Source of the DNA: CAYZWU01 sp964482235
Lineage (GTDB): Bacteria > Planctomycetota > B15-G4 > CAYZWU01
Length of the DNA: 64,000 bases
NCBI GenBank assembly: GCA_964482235.1
Contig: CAYZWU010000029.1
Location: 1-64,000, forward strand
Direction: 5' to 3'
Numbering within the stretch: the first letter of the stretch is position 1; every line of letters begins with the position of its first letter. Both the position numbers and the translations under genes were made by a program. This document shows, piece by piece, positions 26,124-34,480 of the stretch. The notes below the pieces were generated by a model, which was not told the origin of the DNA, did no database searches, and saw only the letters and a list, made by a program, of their open reading frames with translations.

Positions 26124-29100
26124 TGAGATTTTCCGGGTACATCGTCGCGGGAGGTGTGGCCGCGACATTGCTGACCACTGCCTGCATTCTCCTTATATTT
26201 CTTCACCACGATTCAACGCCCGATCACGGTGCAAGTCTCTTCCAGGACGGTGTCCATTCCTCTGATTCTTCACGATCCACCTCCCGCGCCGGGATGCCCG
26301 GTCTCCCTTCCGAGAGAACCGATCGATCGATGAGACGATCGGGGACCGGCGATCCCGAGCCGTGCCGCACACTCATCGATTCGGATCTTCCGCCGGCCGG
26401 GAGCGGTTTCAGGGTGGCGACCTGGGACGGAGGGGCTTGTGCCAATGTCACGGTAGCAGCCGCACGCGTCAGCAGGGAGCTCGTGGCCGGGTGGGCCGCC
26501 CTCGCGAGGGACGGCCTGGAGCCGGAAATCGAGTTTCTCGAAACAACAACCGGCCTCGACGGTTCATTTGATTTTCCGGACATGGAGAATGCCGTCTACT
26601 TTCTCCGTGCCGAGGTGCCGGGATGCTGCGCCGCCCGTGGAATTCTCGACGCGAGCAAGGGAAAGCCGCTGAACTTCGAGCTCAGGGCGGACCGCGCCAG
26701 ATCGATCAGCGGCAAGGTGGTTGACTGCTCCGGCAAGCCGGTGCAGGACGTGGAATTCCTCTGCCGCCAGGCGTTCTATGTTCCCCTCGACCAGCTTCCC
26801 CTGGGCGACGCATGCGAGTTCTTCCTCTTCGCGTCGAGAACGATCTCCGATGCTAAGGGCCGCATCCTGTTCCCGGGGCTTCCCGCCGTTCTGGACCACA
26901 TCGTCTCGGCCGAGCCGGATGGTTTCATTCCCCTGTCGAGACGTGTTCCGTGCCACGAGATCCACACCCAGCGCCTTGTGCTCAAGAAACCGTGCATCCT
27001 CGAGGGAAGAGTGGTCGACAGCAGGGGAAAACCGGTCAGGAACGCCGAGGTCTACTTCAGGGAACCGCAGTCCAGCTCCGTCAGGGTATTTCCAGATTTC
27101 GAGGAGAGTGAGGAAGGAAGATTCCGGTTCGATGCAGCGCCCGAGGGATCGCTTCACCTGCAGGCCATTCACCGGGATCACGGCCACGTGCTCCGCAAGA
27201 TCCGGGTCTCTGCGCGGAAGCCGAACTACCACGAGCTCGTGCTTCCCGACGGGGTCGGTCTCCGGATCCGCGTCACCGATACGGAAGGGAACCGCCTGGA
27301 AGGGATCCGCGTGGTCGTCCGCGACCTCGACACGGGCGCGTTCATCGAGTTTACCCACACGGACAGTAGCGGTGCGGCCGAGATTCACGGCCTTAACCGG
27401 GGAGATCTCAACATCGTCTGGATCACGGACGAGAAGGGCGACTACTCGTACCACGAGGGGATCCACTCGTTCCAGGAAAACAGCGAGATCCGGGTGGAGC
27501 TGAAAAGGAGGGTCAAGGCAAGCCTGACGGTTCTCGATGAAGCAACGCGCGAACCCCTGTCCAGATTCATGATCTGCCTCTGTTCCTATCGAACGCCGAC
27601 CGTCCAGGGCGAGAGAAGCCGGATTCTCAACATGCAGGAGTTCGAGTGCCGCAAGGGACACCTCGAATTTGCCGTGGGCCAGGGCGAGAACTTCGAGTTC
27701 GTGGTCCTTGCAGACGGCTACGTACCCGGCCGGGCCATTGCCATGGCGCCCGGACCGGACACCCGGGAAGTCCCTCCCCTTGAGATCGTGCTGCGACGGG
27801 GTGAAACCATGGGCGGCAGGGTCGTCGACGCGATCCACGGCAATCCCGTTCCCGGGGCGACGGTGAGGCTCTACCTGGGCGGCCGGCTCGACGGCAAGCC
27901 GGCATTCGCCCTGTCCAGGGCAAGATCCGCGATCACCGATGACGCCGGCCACTTTTATCTGGCAGGGCTGCCTGAAGGACGTTTCTTTCTCAAGGTGCAA
28001 GCGCCCGGCTTTGCTCCCGCAGCGGTCGATTCGCTCGAACTGGATCCCCGCGGCCCGGCAGTGGACAACGTTGTACGACTCTGGCCCGGCGGACTGCTGT
28101 CCGGCGTCATCATCGGTGAATCGGGGACAGGTCTGGAGGGAGGGAGAATCGAAGCAAGGTTGCCCGGAACCAACGACATCGCCTTCACCTCGTCGAACCC
28201 GGACGGCACTTACTTCCTGTCAGGCATTCCACCCGGACCGTGCGAGGTCTCCGTCTGGGATCCGATGGAATGGAAATCGAACGGCGGCAGCCGGAGAAAG
28301 CTGCATCGCCGCATCAACATGCCGCCAGGAGGAGCCGTCGAGGCTGATTTTTCCCTGAACGGCTCGTGCTCCATTCACGGCCTCTGTACATGCGAGGGGA
28401 AGATGGGTTTCGGAATGACCCTCTGCCTGGAGGACGAGGATGGAAAGAAGACCTGCACCGTCTCCACCACGGATGCCGGGTATTACCGGATCAACGCGGT
28501 CCCTCCGGGGAAATACACCCTTCAGACTTTCTCGACCAGAGCCGGGACAGGAGGCTCGGACCGCCGCACCGTCGAGCTGTCGGCCGGCGGCACGCGGACG
28601 ATCGACATCGACATCTCCGGCCGGGCAGTCCATGGCAGTGTGCGGGGTCCGGACGGGAATCCCCTTCACGCGGCCGAGGTCGAGCTCCTGAATCTCGCTT
28701 TCGAGAGAAGCCACACCACGGTAACCGATCAGAACGGAGACTACACCATCATGGGAGTCGATGAGGGCGACTACTCCGTTGCCGCCCGCGGCGCGGGAAC
28801 GGCGGAGGAAAGGAAGGGAGAGTGGCACCTTGGCGGCGGGGGAGCGGCCGTGAAGGTCGACTTCGATCTCAAGCCCGGCGGCGCAGCCAGAGTGGCGGTG
28901 TCCAGCCCTGGAGGGGAACCCCTTGCAGGCGCAACCGTTCTTCTGTCCGACGACTTTTCCCGGGGCGTTCAGCGACATGGAATCACGGGATTATCGGGGG
29001 TCTGCGTGTTCGACGGCCTCGGACTCGAGCCCCGCACGATCGTGGCAGGCTCGGCGGGCCTTGCGCCGGGGGGCGGCAAGATCGTTGTCCCGGCCGGCGA

Positions 29101-29425
29101 AAGAATGGACACGCAGATCGTTCTGGCGCCTGGCGGTGTTCTCCGCGTGATCGCGACGGGAAGCGACGGCGCAGCCGTACCGGGAGCCCGCGTGACGATC
29201 ACGGGTCCCGAGCTCTTCGGACTGGATGCCTACCGCCTGGCCGAACTGGGTTTCCTGATCCCTTCCGATACCCTTTTCCGCACCGGCAGCCACGGCCGCT
29301 TCACCCTGGCTCCCCTTCCCCAGGGGCCTCTCTCGATCAGGATCGAGAAGAACGGCGCCACGGGATCCGCGAAAGCCTTCACCTCCGCAGGTGAAGAATG
29401 CCAGGTCCGGGTGACCCTCGACTGA
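26123..29425 (+). CDS. Large anchored protein of repeated CarboxypepD_reg-like modules
   Basis: The 1100-residue protein has an N-terminal membrane helix (about 6-28), a low-complexity Ser/Arg linker (about 35-85) and then a chain of at least eight beta-sandwich modules of about 90-110 residues. Each begins with a version of ISGKVVDCSGKPVQDVEF: LEGRVVDSRGKPVRNAEV, MGGRVVDAIHGNPVPGATV, VHGSVRGPDGNPLHAAEV and similar. These are carboxypeptidase-regulatory-like or CnaB-like folds, usual in surface stalks and adhesins. No catalytic domain is visible. Its start overlaps the stop of peptide 2, so the three genes form one operon and the protein may display or bind the peptides. Confidence 0.8.
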   Translation: MRFSGYIVAGGVAATLLTTACILLIFLHHDSTPDHGASLFQDGVHSSDSSRSTSRAGMPGLPSERTDRSMRRSGTGDPEPCRTLIDSDLPPAGSGFRVATWDGGACANVTVAAARVSRELVAGWAALARDGLEPEIEFLETTTGLDGSFDFPDMENAVYFLRAEVPGCCAARGILDASKGKPLNFELRADRARSISGKVVDCSGKPVQDVEFLCRQAFYVPLDQLPLGDACEFFLFASRTISDAKGRILFPGLPAVLDHIVSAEPDGFIPLSRRVPCHEIHTQRLVLKKPCILEGRVVDSRGKPVRNAEVYFREPQSSSVRVFPDFEESEEGRFRFDAAPEGSLHLQAIHRDHGHVLRKIRVSARKPNYHELVLPDGVGLRIRVTDTEGNRLEGIRVVVRDLDTGAFIEFTHTDSSGAAEIHGLNRGDLNIVWITDEKGDYSYHEGIHSFQENSEIRVELKRRVKASLTVLDEATREPLSRFMICLCSYRTPTVQGERSRILNMQEFECRKGHLEFAVGQGENFEFVVLADGYVPGRAIAMAPGPDTREVPPLEIVLRRGETMGGRVVDAIHGNPVPGATVRLYLGGRLDGKPAFALSRARSAITDDAGHFYLAGLPEGRFFLKVQAPGFAPAAVDSLELDPRGPAVDNVVRLWPGGLLSGVIIGESGTGLEGGRIEARLPGTNDIAFTSSNPDGTYFLSGIPPGPCEVSVWDPMEWKSNGGSRRKLHRRINMPPGGAVEADFSLNGSCSIHGLCTCEGKMGFGMTLCLEDEDGKKTCTVSTTDAGYYRINAVPPGKYTLQTFSTRAGTGGSDRRTVELSAGGTRTIDIDISGRAVHGSVRGPDGNPLHAAEVELLNLAFERSHTTVTDQNGDYTIMGVDEGDYSVAARGAGTAEERKGEWHLGGGGAAVKVDFDLKPGGAARVAVSSPGGEPLAGATVLLSDDFSRGVQRHGITGLSGVCVFDGLGLEPRTIVAGSAGLAPGGGKIVVPAGERMDTQIVLAPGGVLRVIATGSDGAAVPGARVTITGPELFGLDAYRLAELGFLIPSDTLFRTGSHGRFTLAPLPQGPLSIRIEKNGATGSAKAFTSAGEECQVRVTLD

Positions 29426-29450
29426 TGGCCGCGATCAGGGTGCTCCGTGA

Positions 29451-30731
29451 TCACAACTTCCAGAGGTACAAGTAGCTCATGTTCGTGAATGTCCACGTCG
29501 AGCTGTCGCCGAGAAAAACGGTGAACAGGTACGCTCCGGAGGGTGCGCCGCCGGGAACGTACTGATGAAGCGTGACCACGATCTGCTGTCCGGGGTTAAG
29601 GGTCGCATTCCGGTAGTCCATGAGAGGCCCCCAGAATCCTTCGTCTGCGCTCTGGGCTGAGGTATAGAAATCCAGGGTGAGCGGTACCGTGTGGGGATTG
29701 GTCACGGTCACGTCGAAATCGATCCATCCCCCCTGCGACGGAATCGACCAGGTGAACGAGGTCACACCGAGTTCCGGCAGCATGGAAATGTCGATGCTGC
29801 CGAGAAAAAGCTGGGGGACGGAAAGGTATCCGCCGGACACCAGGTCGAGCAAGCCGTCCTCGTTCCAGTCTGCCACGTCGGGGCGGGACGTGGATGAAAC
29901 GTCGATAGGCTTGCCGGCGACACCGAGCGAATCGGAACCCGAATAGGAAGGGGCGCCGGGAGCACCCTGATTCCGGAAAAAGAGGATGTTGCCGCCGGAG
30001 TCCCCTGCAACCAGGTCGACGAGGTTGTCGTTGTCCATGTCCGCGAAACATGGTGCCGACCGGCTTCCCACGTCGAGGGCGGCGCCGCCGTCCTGCACGA
30101 ACTGCTCCGTGGAGAAGTGCGGGGCCGTGGCCGTTCCGTCGTTGATGTAATACCGGAGCTTGCCGTCGCTGGCCCCCACGACAAGATCGAGCAAACCGTC
30201 CTTGTTCCAGTCAACGGTGCAAGGCACGGAATACAAACCCGCATCAAGGTCGCTCCCGCCCAGTTGAAGGAGGCCCGAGTCGATCAAGACCGGATTTGCC
30301 GTGGTTCCCACGTTGATGAAAAGATGAATAGTGCCGTCGTATTCGCCGCAGATCAGATCGATGAGACCGTCGAAGTTCCAGTCCACGCCATGTGGAGTCG
30401 CGCCAATGCATCAGCCATGGCCCACGGAGATGGGGATGCCGTCGGCCTCCATCCTGGCTCCCTGCCCGAAGACCGGATCACTGTTCGTCCCCTGGTTCAG
30501 GAACAGGTACAGATTGCCGTTTTGAATGACACCGACCAGGAGATCTTTCTTTCCGTCGTCGTTCCAGTCGCAGACCGAGACAGCGGAATAGAGCTTGTCG
30601 CCCAGGATGGGATCGCCGTTGCTCAGGAGATATTGCCCCGGATCGAAGTTCGGCGACGTCTGGGCTGCAAGGGATGCGGTGAGCACGAGCGTAAACACAA
30701 AGGACGGGAAGGAGATCAGTATCTTTTTCAT
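29451..30731 (-). pseudogene. FG-GAP/VCBS repeat secreted protein with in-frame TGA
   Basis: The frame encodes a 426-residue exported protein: signal peptide (MKKILISFPSFVFTLVLTAS, cleavage near LAAQ), five FG-GAP-type repeats (VCDWNDDGKKDLLVG, VDWNFDGLIDLICG, VDWNKDGLLDLVVG, ADMDNDNLVDLVAG, ADWNEDGLLDLVSG) and a beta-sandwich tail. A single TGA (30411-30413) interrupts it between SVGHG and CIGATPHGVDW; both sides stay in one frame and both show intact repeats. It is either a recent nonsense mutation, an assembly error or a recoded codon. Start at 30731 has AAGGGA ahead; internal starts after the TGA are unlikely. FG-GAP repeats form calcium-binding propellers on the cell surface. Confidence 0.75.
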
Positions 30732-30848
30732 GAGTTTTTCCCTTCTCTTCATGAGTGCGGATAGGCTTTCCATCAAAAAATATCATACTCAATGAAGGAG
30801 GATTTTCCAAGAGCCGCCTCCCTGCGCACACTCTGTCATGGTGAGAGA

Positions 30849-30965
30849 CAGGGCGCCGCCAGAAAACACGGCGAAGGGCCTTGGTCCAGAAGGGATGCCT
30901 CCGCTGGAAACCCACCGATGACGTCGCGGACAGGGATCTGTCCGACGGGAGGGACAGAATTTCTG
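30849..30965 (-). pseudogene. Decayed C-terminal remnant of a methyltransferase gene
   Basis: The minus strand reads IPVRDVIG then, after loss of about two bases, FQRRHPFWTKALRRVFWRR. The intact methyltransferase at 33330-34172 has IPIRDVVGESFQRRHPFWTKVLRRIFRRR in one frame. The match is also clear at DNA level (for example CTTGGTCCAGAAGG on the plus strand in both). Only this C-terminal piece of about 35 residues remains, with a frameshift and no start. It points to a past duplication of the methyltransferase region and later loss. Confidence 0.7.
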
Positions 30966-31086
30966 CATTCGGGATGAAACCATTATCCTGTCAGCATCGT
31001 AGAAGAAGATGCCCGCGTGGGCAGTGGTATTCGTGCACCGAGGCGCCCTCGATCACCCGACAGACAGCGTCAGGAGGAAAGATCCC

Positions 31087-33132
31087 ATGACACGTGAATC
31101 TCTGCAAGAGGCCGTTCGCAGCACGGCCGTCGCGCTTGCCTTGCTCTTCGCCGCCTCGATCTGCGCGGCGCAGGAAGGTTCCACCCTGAGCAAGCCTCTC
31201 GGTCCGGGGCGGCATACATTCACCGTCGAGTGCGGTGAGCGGATCAGGACGTACTCCCTTCACGTTCCGGCCGGCCGCGATCCCTCGACGCCGCTGCCCG
31301 CGGTCTTCATGTTCCACGGTGGGGGTGGGACGGGCCGGAGCGCCGTCAGGTCGACGGGATGGATCGAGAAGGCCGATGCGGAGGGCTTCCTGGTCCTCTT
31401 TCCCGAGGGAACGCCCCCCGATCCGACGCGACCGGGCAGCTTCCGTCACAACCCGCAGACCTGGAACGACGGCTCCGGTCGGTCCGGCGTCGGCGCGGCC
31501 TCCCAGGGAGTCGAGGACGTGGAATTCGTTTCCGCCATGCTCGACGACCTGCGCGGGCGCATCGCCGTCGATCAGCGGAGGATCTATGCCACGGGCTTTT
31601 CCAACGGGGCTTCCATGGCATTCCGCGTGGCCCGCGAGCTCTCGACGGTATTTGCCGCCGCCGCCCCCGTTGCCGGCGTCGACTGGATGCACGGAAAGAA
31701 GCCGAGCCGTCCCGTCCCGCTGATCTACATCACGGGCACCGCCGACCCGCTGAATCCCGTCGAAGGCGGCGAGATCCGGATCGGCTTGCGATCGTACGGC
31801 ACGAAGCCGCCCACCGGACAGATGATCGAGCGGTGGGCGAAGATGCACCGCTGCGCCGGGGACGGGCGCGTGGTCCTTCAGAAGGACGGAGTCACGGGTG
31901 TGGCTTTCGGCCGTCCCGGCGAAGATGCGGCCGTCGTTCTCTACACGATCGAGGACCACGGACACCACTGGCCGGGCGGGAAGGCCCTCCTGCCCGGAGC
32001 CCTGGCTGGAGAGGATCTCTCCCGGCTCGATGCGACCGACGTCATCTGGGAGTTCTTCGAGGAGCATGCCCTCGTCGATGGGGACGATGAGGCGCCGGAC
32101 GGGTCACTCGAAGCCGCGCTCGACCGCGCCCTTGCCGAGGTGATGGCGTCCCATCCGCTGCCCGGCCTGGCCGTCGGCGTGGTCAAGGACGGCCGGATCG
32201 TCTACGCGAAAGGTTTCGGCAAGGTCACCCTCGGGGAGGAGGCGCCTGTCACGGAGCGGTCGCTCTTCCACATGGCTTCCGTCTCCAAGACATTCGTGGC
32301 CGCGGCGATTCTGCAGCTCGTGGAGCAGGGGAAGGTCGATCTCGATGCGCCGATCTCGACCTACATCCCCTACTTCCGTCTCGACGACGAGCGGTGCGGC
32401 GAGATCACGGTGCAGCAGATGCTGACCCACACCTCGGGCATGCCCGACGTGAGGGACTACGGCTGGGATTCGCCCGAGTGCGACGATGGGGCCCTGGAGC
32501 GCTACGTCCGCGGCCTGGCGGACCGGAAGCTGCTCTTTGCCCCCGGCTCGCGTTTCCGGTACAGCAACATGGCCTACGAGGTGCTCGGCGACGTGATCGC
32601 CACGGTGTCGGGGATGCCCTTCAAGGAGTACGTGAAGAGGAACATCCTCGATGTCCTCGGGATGCGGGACAGCACGTTCCTCCTCGAGGAGACGGCTCCG
32701 GATCTCCGCACGCGGCCTCACGTGGGCTTCCCCCATCCTGTTCCGAGCGACATCTATCCCTACAACCGGGCCCACGCTCCGAGCTCGACGCTGCAATCGA
32801 GCGCAGCCGACATGTGCCGGTGGCTCATCGCCCATCTCGAAGGGGGCGCCTTGGGGGGGAAGCGCATCCTCGGGACAGCCTCCTGCGACATGCTCTGGAA
32901 GAAGAGGGCCGACGTGGGCCGCGGGCGGTCGATCGGACTCTCCTGGTTCCTGGACAGGTACGACGACCGCTGGTGCATCCTGCACGGCGGGGCGGACATC
33001 GGATACCAATCCTACGTCATCCTGTTCCCCGGGGAGTCGATGGGCGCCGTCTTCCTGAGCAACTGCACGCGGTTCCGGATGCGCATTCTCAAGAGCGCCG
33101 TGCTCGACACGGTGCTCGAGCACGGGGAGTGA
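31087..33132 (+). CDS. Esterase fused to class C beta-lactamase-like domain
   Basis: The 681-residue secreted protein (signal peptide cleaved near ICAAQ) joins two serine hydrolases. The first (about 30-330) is an alpha/beta-hydrolase of the LpqC/feruloyl esterase/PHB depolymerase type, with FMFHGGGGTGRS as oxyanion region, nucleophile Ser in GFSNGAS near residue 170 and a late DHGHHWPGG. The second (about 345-675) is a beta-lactamase/CubicO type with SVSK (about 399), YSN near 505 and HGG near 637. The second domain might act on D-amino-acid amides or esters. AGGAGG lies ahead of the ATG at 31087. Confidence 0.88.
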   Translation: MTRESLQEAVRSTAVALALLFAASICAAQEGSTLSKPLGPGRHTFTVECGERIRTYSLHVPAGRDPSTPLPAVFMFHGGGGTGRSAVRSTGWIEKADAEGFLVLFPEGTPPDPTRPGSFRHNPQTWNDGSGRSGVGAASQGVEDVEFVSAMLDDLRGRIAVDQRRIYATGFSNGASMAFRVARELSTVFAAAAPVAGVDWMHGKKPSRPVPLIYITGTADPLNPVEGGEIRIGLRSYGTKPPTGQMIERWAKMHRCAGDGRVVLQKDGVTGVAFGRPGEDAAVVLYTIEDHGHHWPGGKALLPGALAGEDLSRLDATDVIWEFFEEHALVDGDDEAPDGSLEAALDRALAEVMASHPLPGLAVGVVKDGRIVYAKGFGKVTLGEEAPVTERSLFHMASVSKTFVAAAILQLVEQGKVDLDAPISTYIPYFRLDDERCGEITVQQMLTHTSGMPDVRDYGWDSPECDDGALERYVRGLADRKLLFAPGSRFRYSNMAYEVLGDVIATVSGMPFKEYVKRNILDVLGMRDSTFLLEETAPDLRTRPHVGFPHPVPSDIYPYNRAHAPSSTLQSSAADMCRWLIAHLEGGALGGKRILGTASCDMLWKKRADVGRGRSIGLSWFLDRYDDRWCILHGGADIGYQSYVILFPGESMGAVFLSNCTRFRMRILKSAVLDTVLEHGE

Positions 33133-33151
33133 TCGAGCCGGTGGACAGGCC

Positions 33152-33178
33152 GAGCCCGGTTCCCTTGCCGGGTTCTTA
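33152..33178 (+). terminator. Weak terminator-like hairpin
   Basis: GAGCCCGG (33152-33159) pairs with CCGGGTTC (33168-33175) through an eight-base loop with one G-U pair, 19 bases after the esterase stop. Only TTCTT follows, so termination would be modest. The rest of 33133-33329 holds nothing recognisable. Confidence 0.35.
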
Positions 33179-33329
33179 CGTGGTGAAGAATGGCTCGAAA
33201 ATGTGCGGCACGATCTCCCTCTCCATCCCGCAGCCGGTGTCCTGAACGTTGATCGTCACTTACTGTCCCGGTTTGATTCCGATCTTTTCCGTCGTTACCA
33301 TGCACCGCTCGTGCTCGTCGATGCCGGTA

Positions 33330-34172
33330 TCAATCCCCTCGCCGGTAGACCAGGAGGCGGTACGTGCTGTGCTCGGCAAAGGCCTTGCCGGTGATCCGGC
33401 CGCTGAGGTATCGCCTGTTGATCTTCTCGATGCGCCGCCTGAAGATCCGGCGAAGGACCTTGGTCCAGAAGGGGTGCCTGCGCTGGAAGCTTTCGCCGAC
33501 GACGTCGCGGATCGGGATCAGCACCTCGTGCAGGGCTTCGTTGAAGAGATCGAGCGTCCGGCCGGTTTCCGTGGTGATGTCCAGTTCCTTGACGCACTCC
33601 CAGGGGCGCGGCTCGATCGCTTCCTGGAACACTTCCCACTTGTGCCCGCCCTTGACCGGTCCCCTGCCTTTGGCCGCAAAGCGGAAGAAGTCGCAGATCA
33701 GCATGCAGGATCCCGGTGACAGGAGCTGCTCCAGCTTGTCAAGCCCGGCCTGGATGTTGATGTACTGGTAGCTTTCGCTGAAGAGAACCAGGTCGTACTT
33801 CCTGTCCGTGTCGAGATCCTCGAAGCGGCACTCGAACACCTCGCCGCCCTCGCCGAAGAGCGCGCGCACGCGCTGTGCCAGGAAGGCGCTGGGGATCACG
33901 CCGTCGACCCGGAAGCCGCGGTCGATCAGTTTCCGCCCCAGGCTGCCCGTGCCGCAGCCCACGTCGAGGATCGTTCCGCTCTCGATGGGCAGGTGCTCGA
34001 TGATCAGCTTCGAGTGGTATTCCTGGGAAACGGGAAGATTCAGGCACTCGATGGGGAGATCGTCGGGCCAGTAGCCGAAATGCAGATCCTCGGACTTGAA
34101 AAGATAGCGGTTGAGGATCGCCCCGATTTCCAGTCCCACCCGGCGCGACTCGGCAGGTTTTCTCTTGGACAT
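33330..34172 (-). CDS. Class I SAM-dependent methyltransferase
   Basis: The 280-residue protein has a class I methyltransferase core: motif I ILDVGCGTGSLG (about 81-92), then YDLVLFSESYQYI and a SPGSCMLICDFF strand. The N-terminus (HFGYWPDD, about 32-39) and the position of the core suggest a small-molecule or lipid methyltransferase such as the UbiG/cyclopropane group. The basic C-terminus (QRRHPFWTKVLRRIFRRRIEK) is duplicated as a decayed fragment at 30849-30965. It is transcribed away from the MATE gene. The substrate is unknown. Confidence 0.85.
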   Translation of the reverse strand: MSKRKPAESRRVGLEIGAILNRYLFKSEDLHFGYWPDDLPIECLNLPVSQEYHSKLIIEHLPIESGTILDVGCGTGSLGRKLIDRGFRVDGVIPSAFLAQRVRALFGEGGEVFECRFEDLDTDRKYDLVLFSESYQYINIQAGLDKLEQLLSPGSCMLICDFFRFAAKGRGPVKGGHKWEVFQEAIEPRPWECVKELDITTETGRTLDLFNEALHEVLIPIRDVVGESFQRRHPFWTKVLRRIFRRRIEKINRRYLSGRITGKAFAEHSTYRLLVYRRGD

Positions 34173-34282
34173 GTGATTCTCGCAAAGACGTCGAGAGGCC
34201 GCCCTCGAAGTACCTTGTTTTCGAGCGGTTACCGGGGACGCCTCTCCGGAATTGTCAGATCAACCGTCGAGGTGAACCTACC

Positions 34283-34414
34283 ATGAATCGGAGATCCATC
34301 GCAATTGCAGAGCGCAATAATATGCTATCGTTGCTGCGACTGACGCTGCAGCGGGAACCAACACCGGGGGAGAAGGAGATCATTCAAGAGGCCTGTCGGT
34401 GCCTCTCCCGGTAA
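34283..34414 (+). CDS. 43-residue small ORF ahead of the MATE gene
   Basis: This ORF was found by hand; it is too short for usual gene calls. It has a good ribosome site (GAGGTG, eight bases before the ATG) and a coding-like composition: MNRRSIAIAERNNML, a central LLRLTLQREPTPGEKEI and a C-terminal CRCLSR. No membrane helix is present; the peptide would be amphipathic and charged. It lies 66 bases before the MATE transporter start on the same strand, so it could be a leader peptide or a small partner. It may also be a chance ORF. Confidence 0.45.
   Translation: MNRRSIAIAERNNMLSLLRLTLQREPTPGEKEIIQEACRCLSR
34304..34318. promoter_or_regulatory. Inverted repeat inside the small ORF
   Basis: ATTGC-AGAGC-GCAAT is a 5-bp inverted repeat with a five-base spacer, in the divergent region between the methyltransferase and MATE genes. 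It could bind a repressor, but its position inside the short ORF and its small size keep this speculative. Confidence 0.2.
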
Positions 34415-34480
34415 AAAGCTCCCTTTTTTCCATCCCTTCGATAAACTCCTGGGATTCTCAGCAGGAAAGGTCTTGCTTCA

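Noticed and set aside
30411..30413. Reassigned genetic code with TGA read as an amino acid
   Set aside because: Many genes here end in TGA at expected lengths, so TGA is a normal stop.
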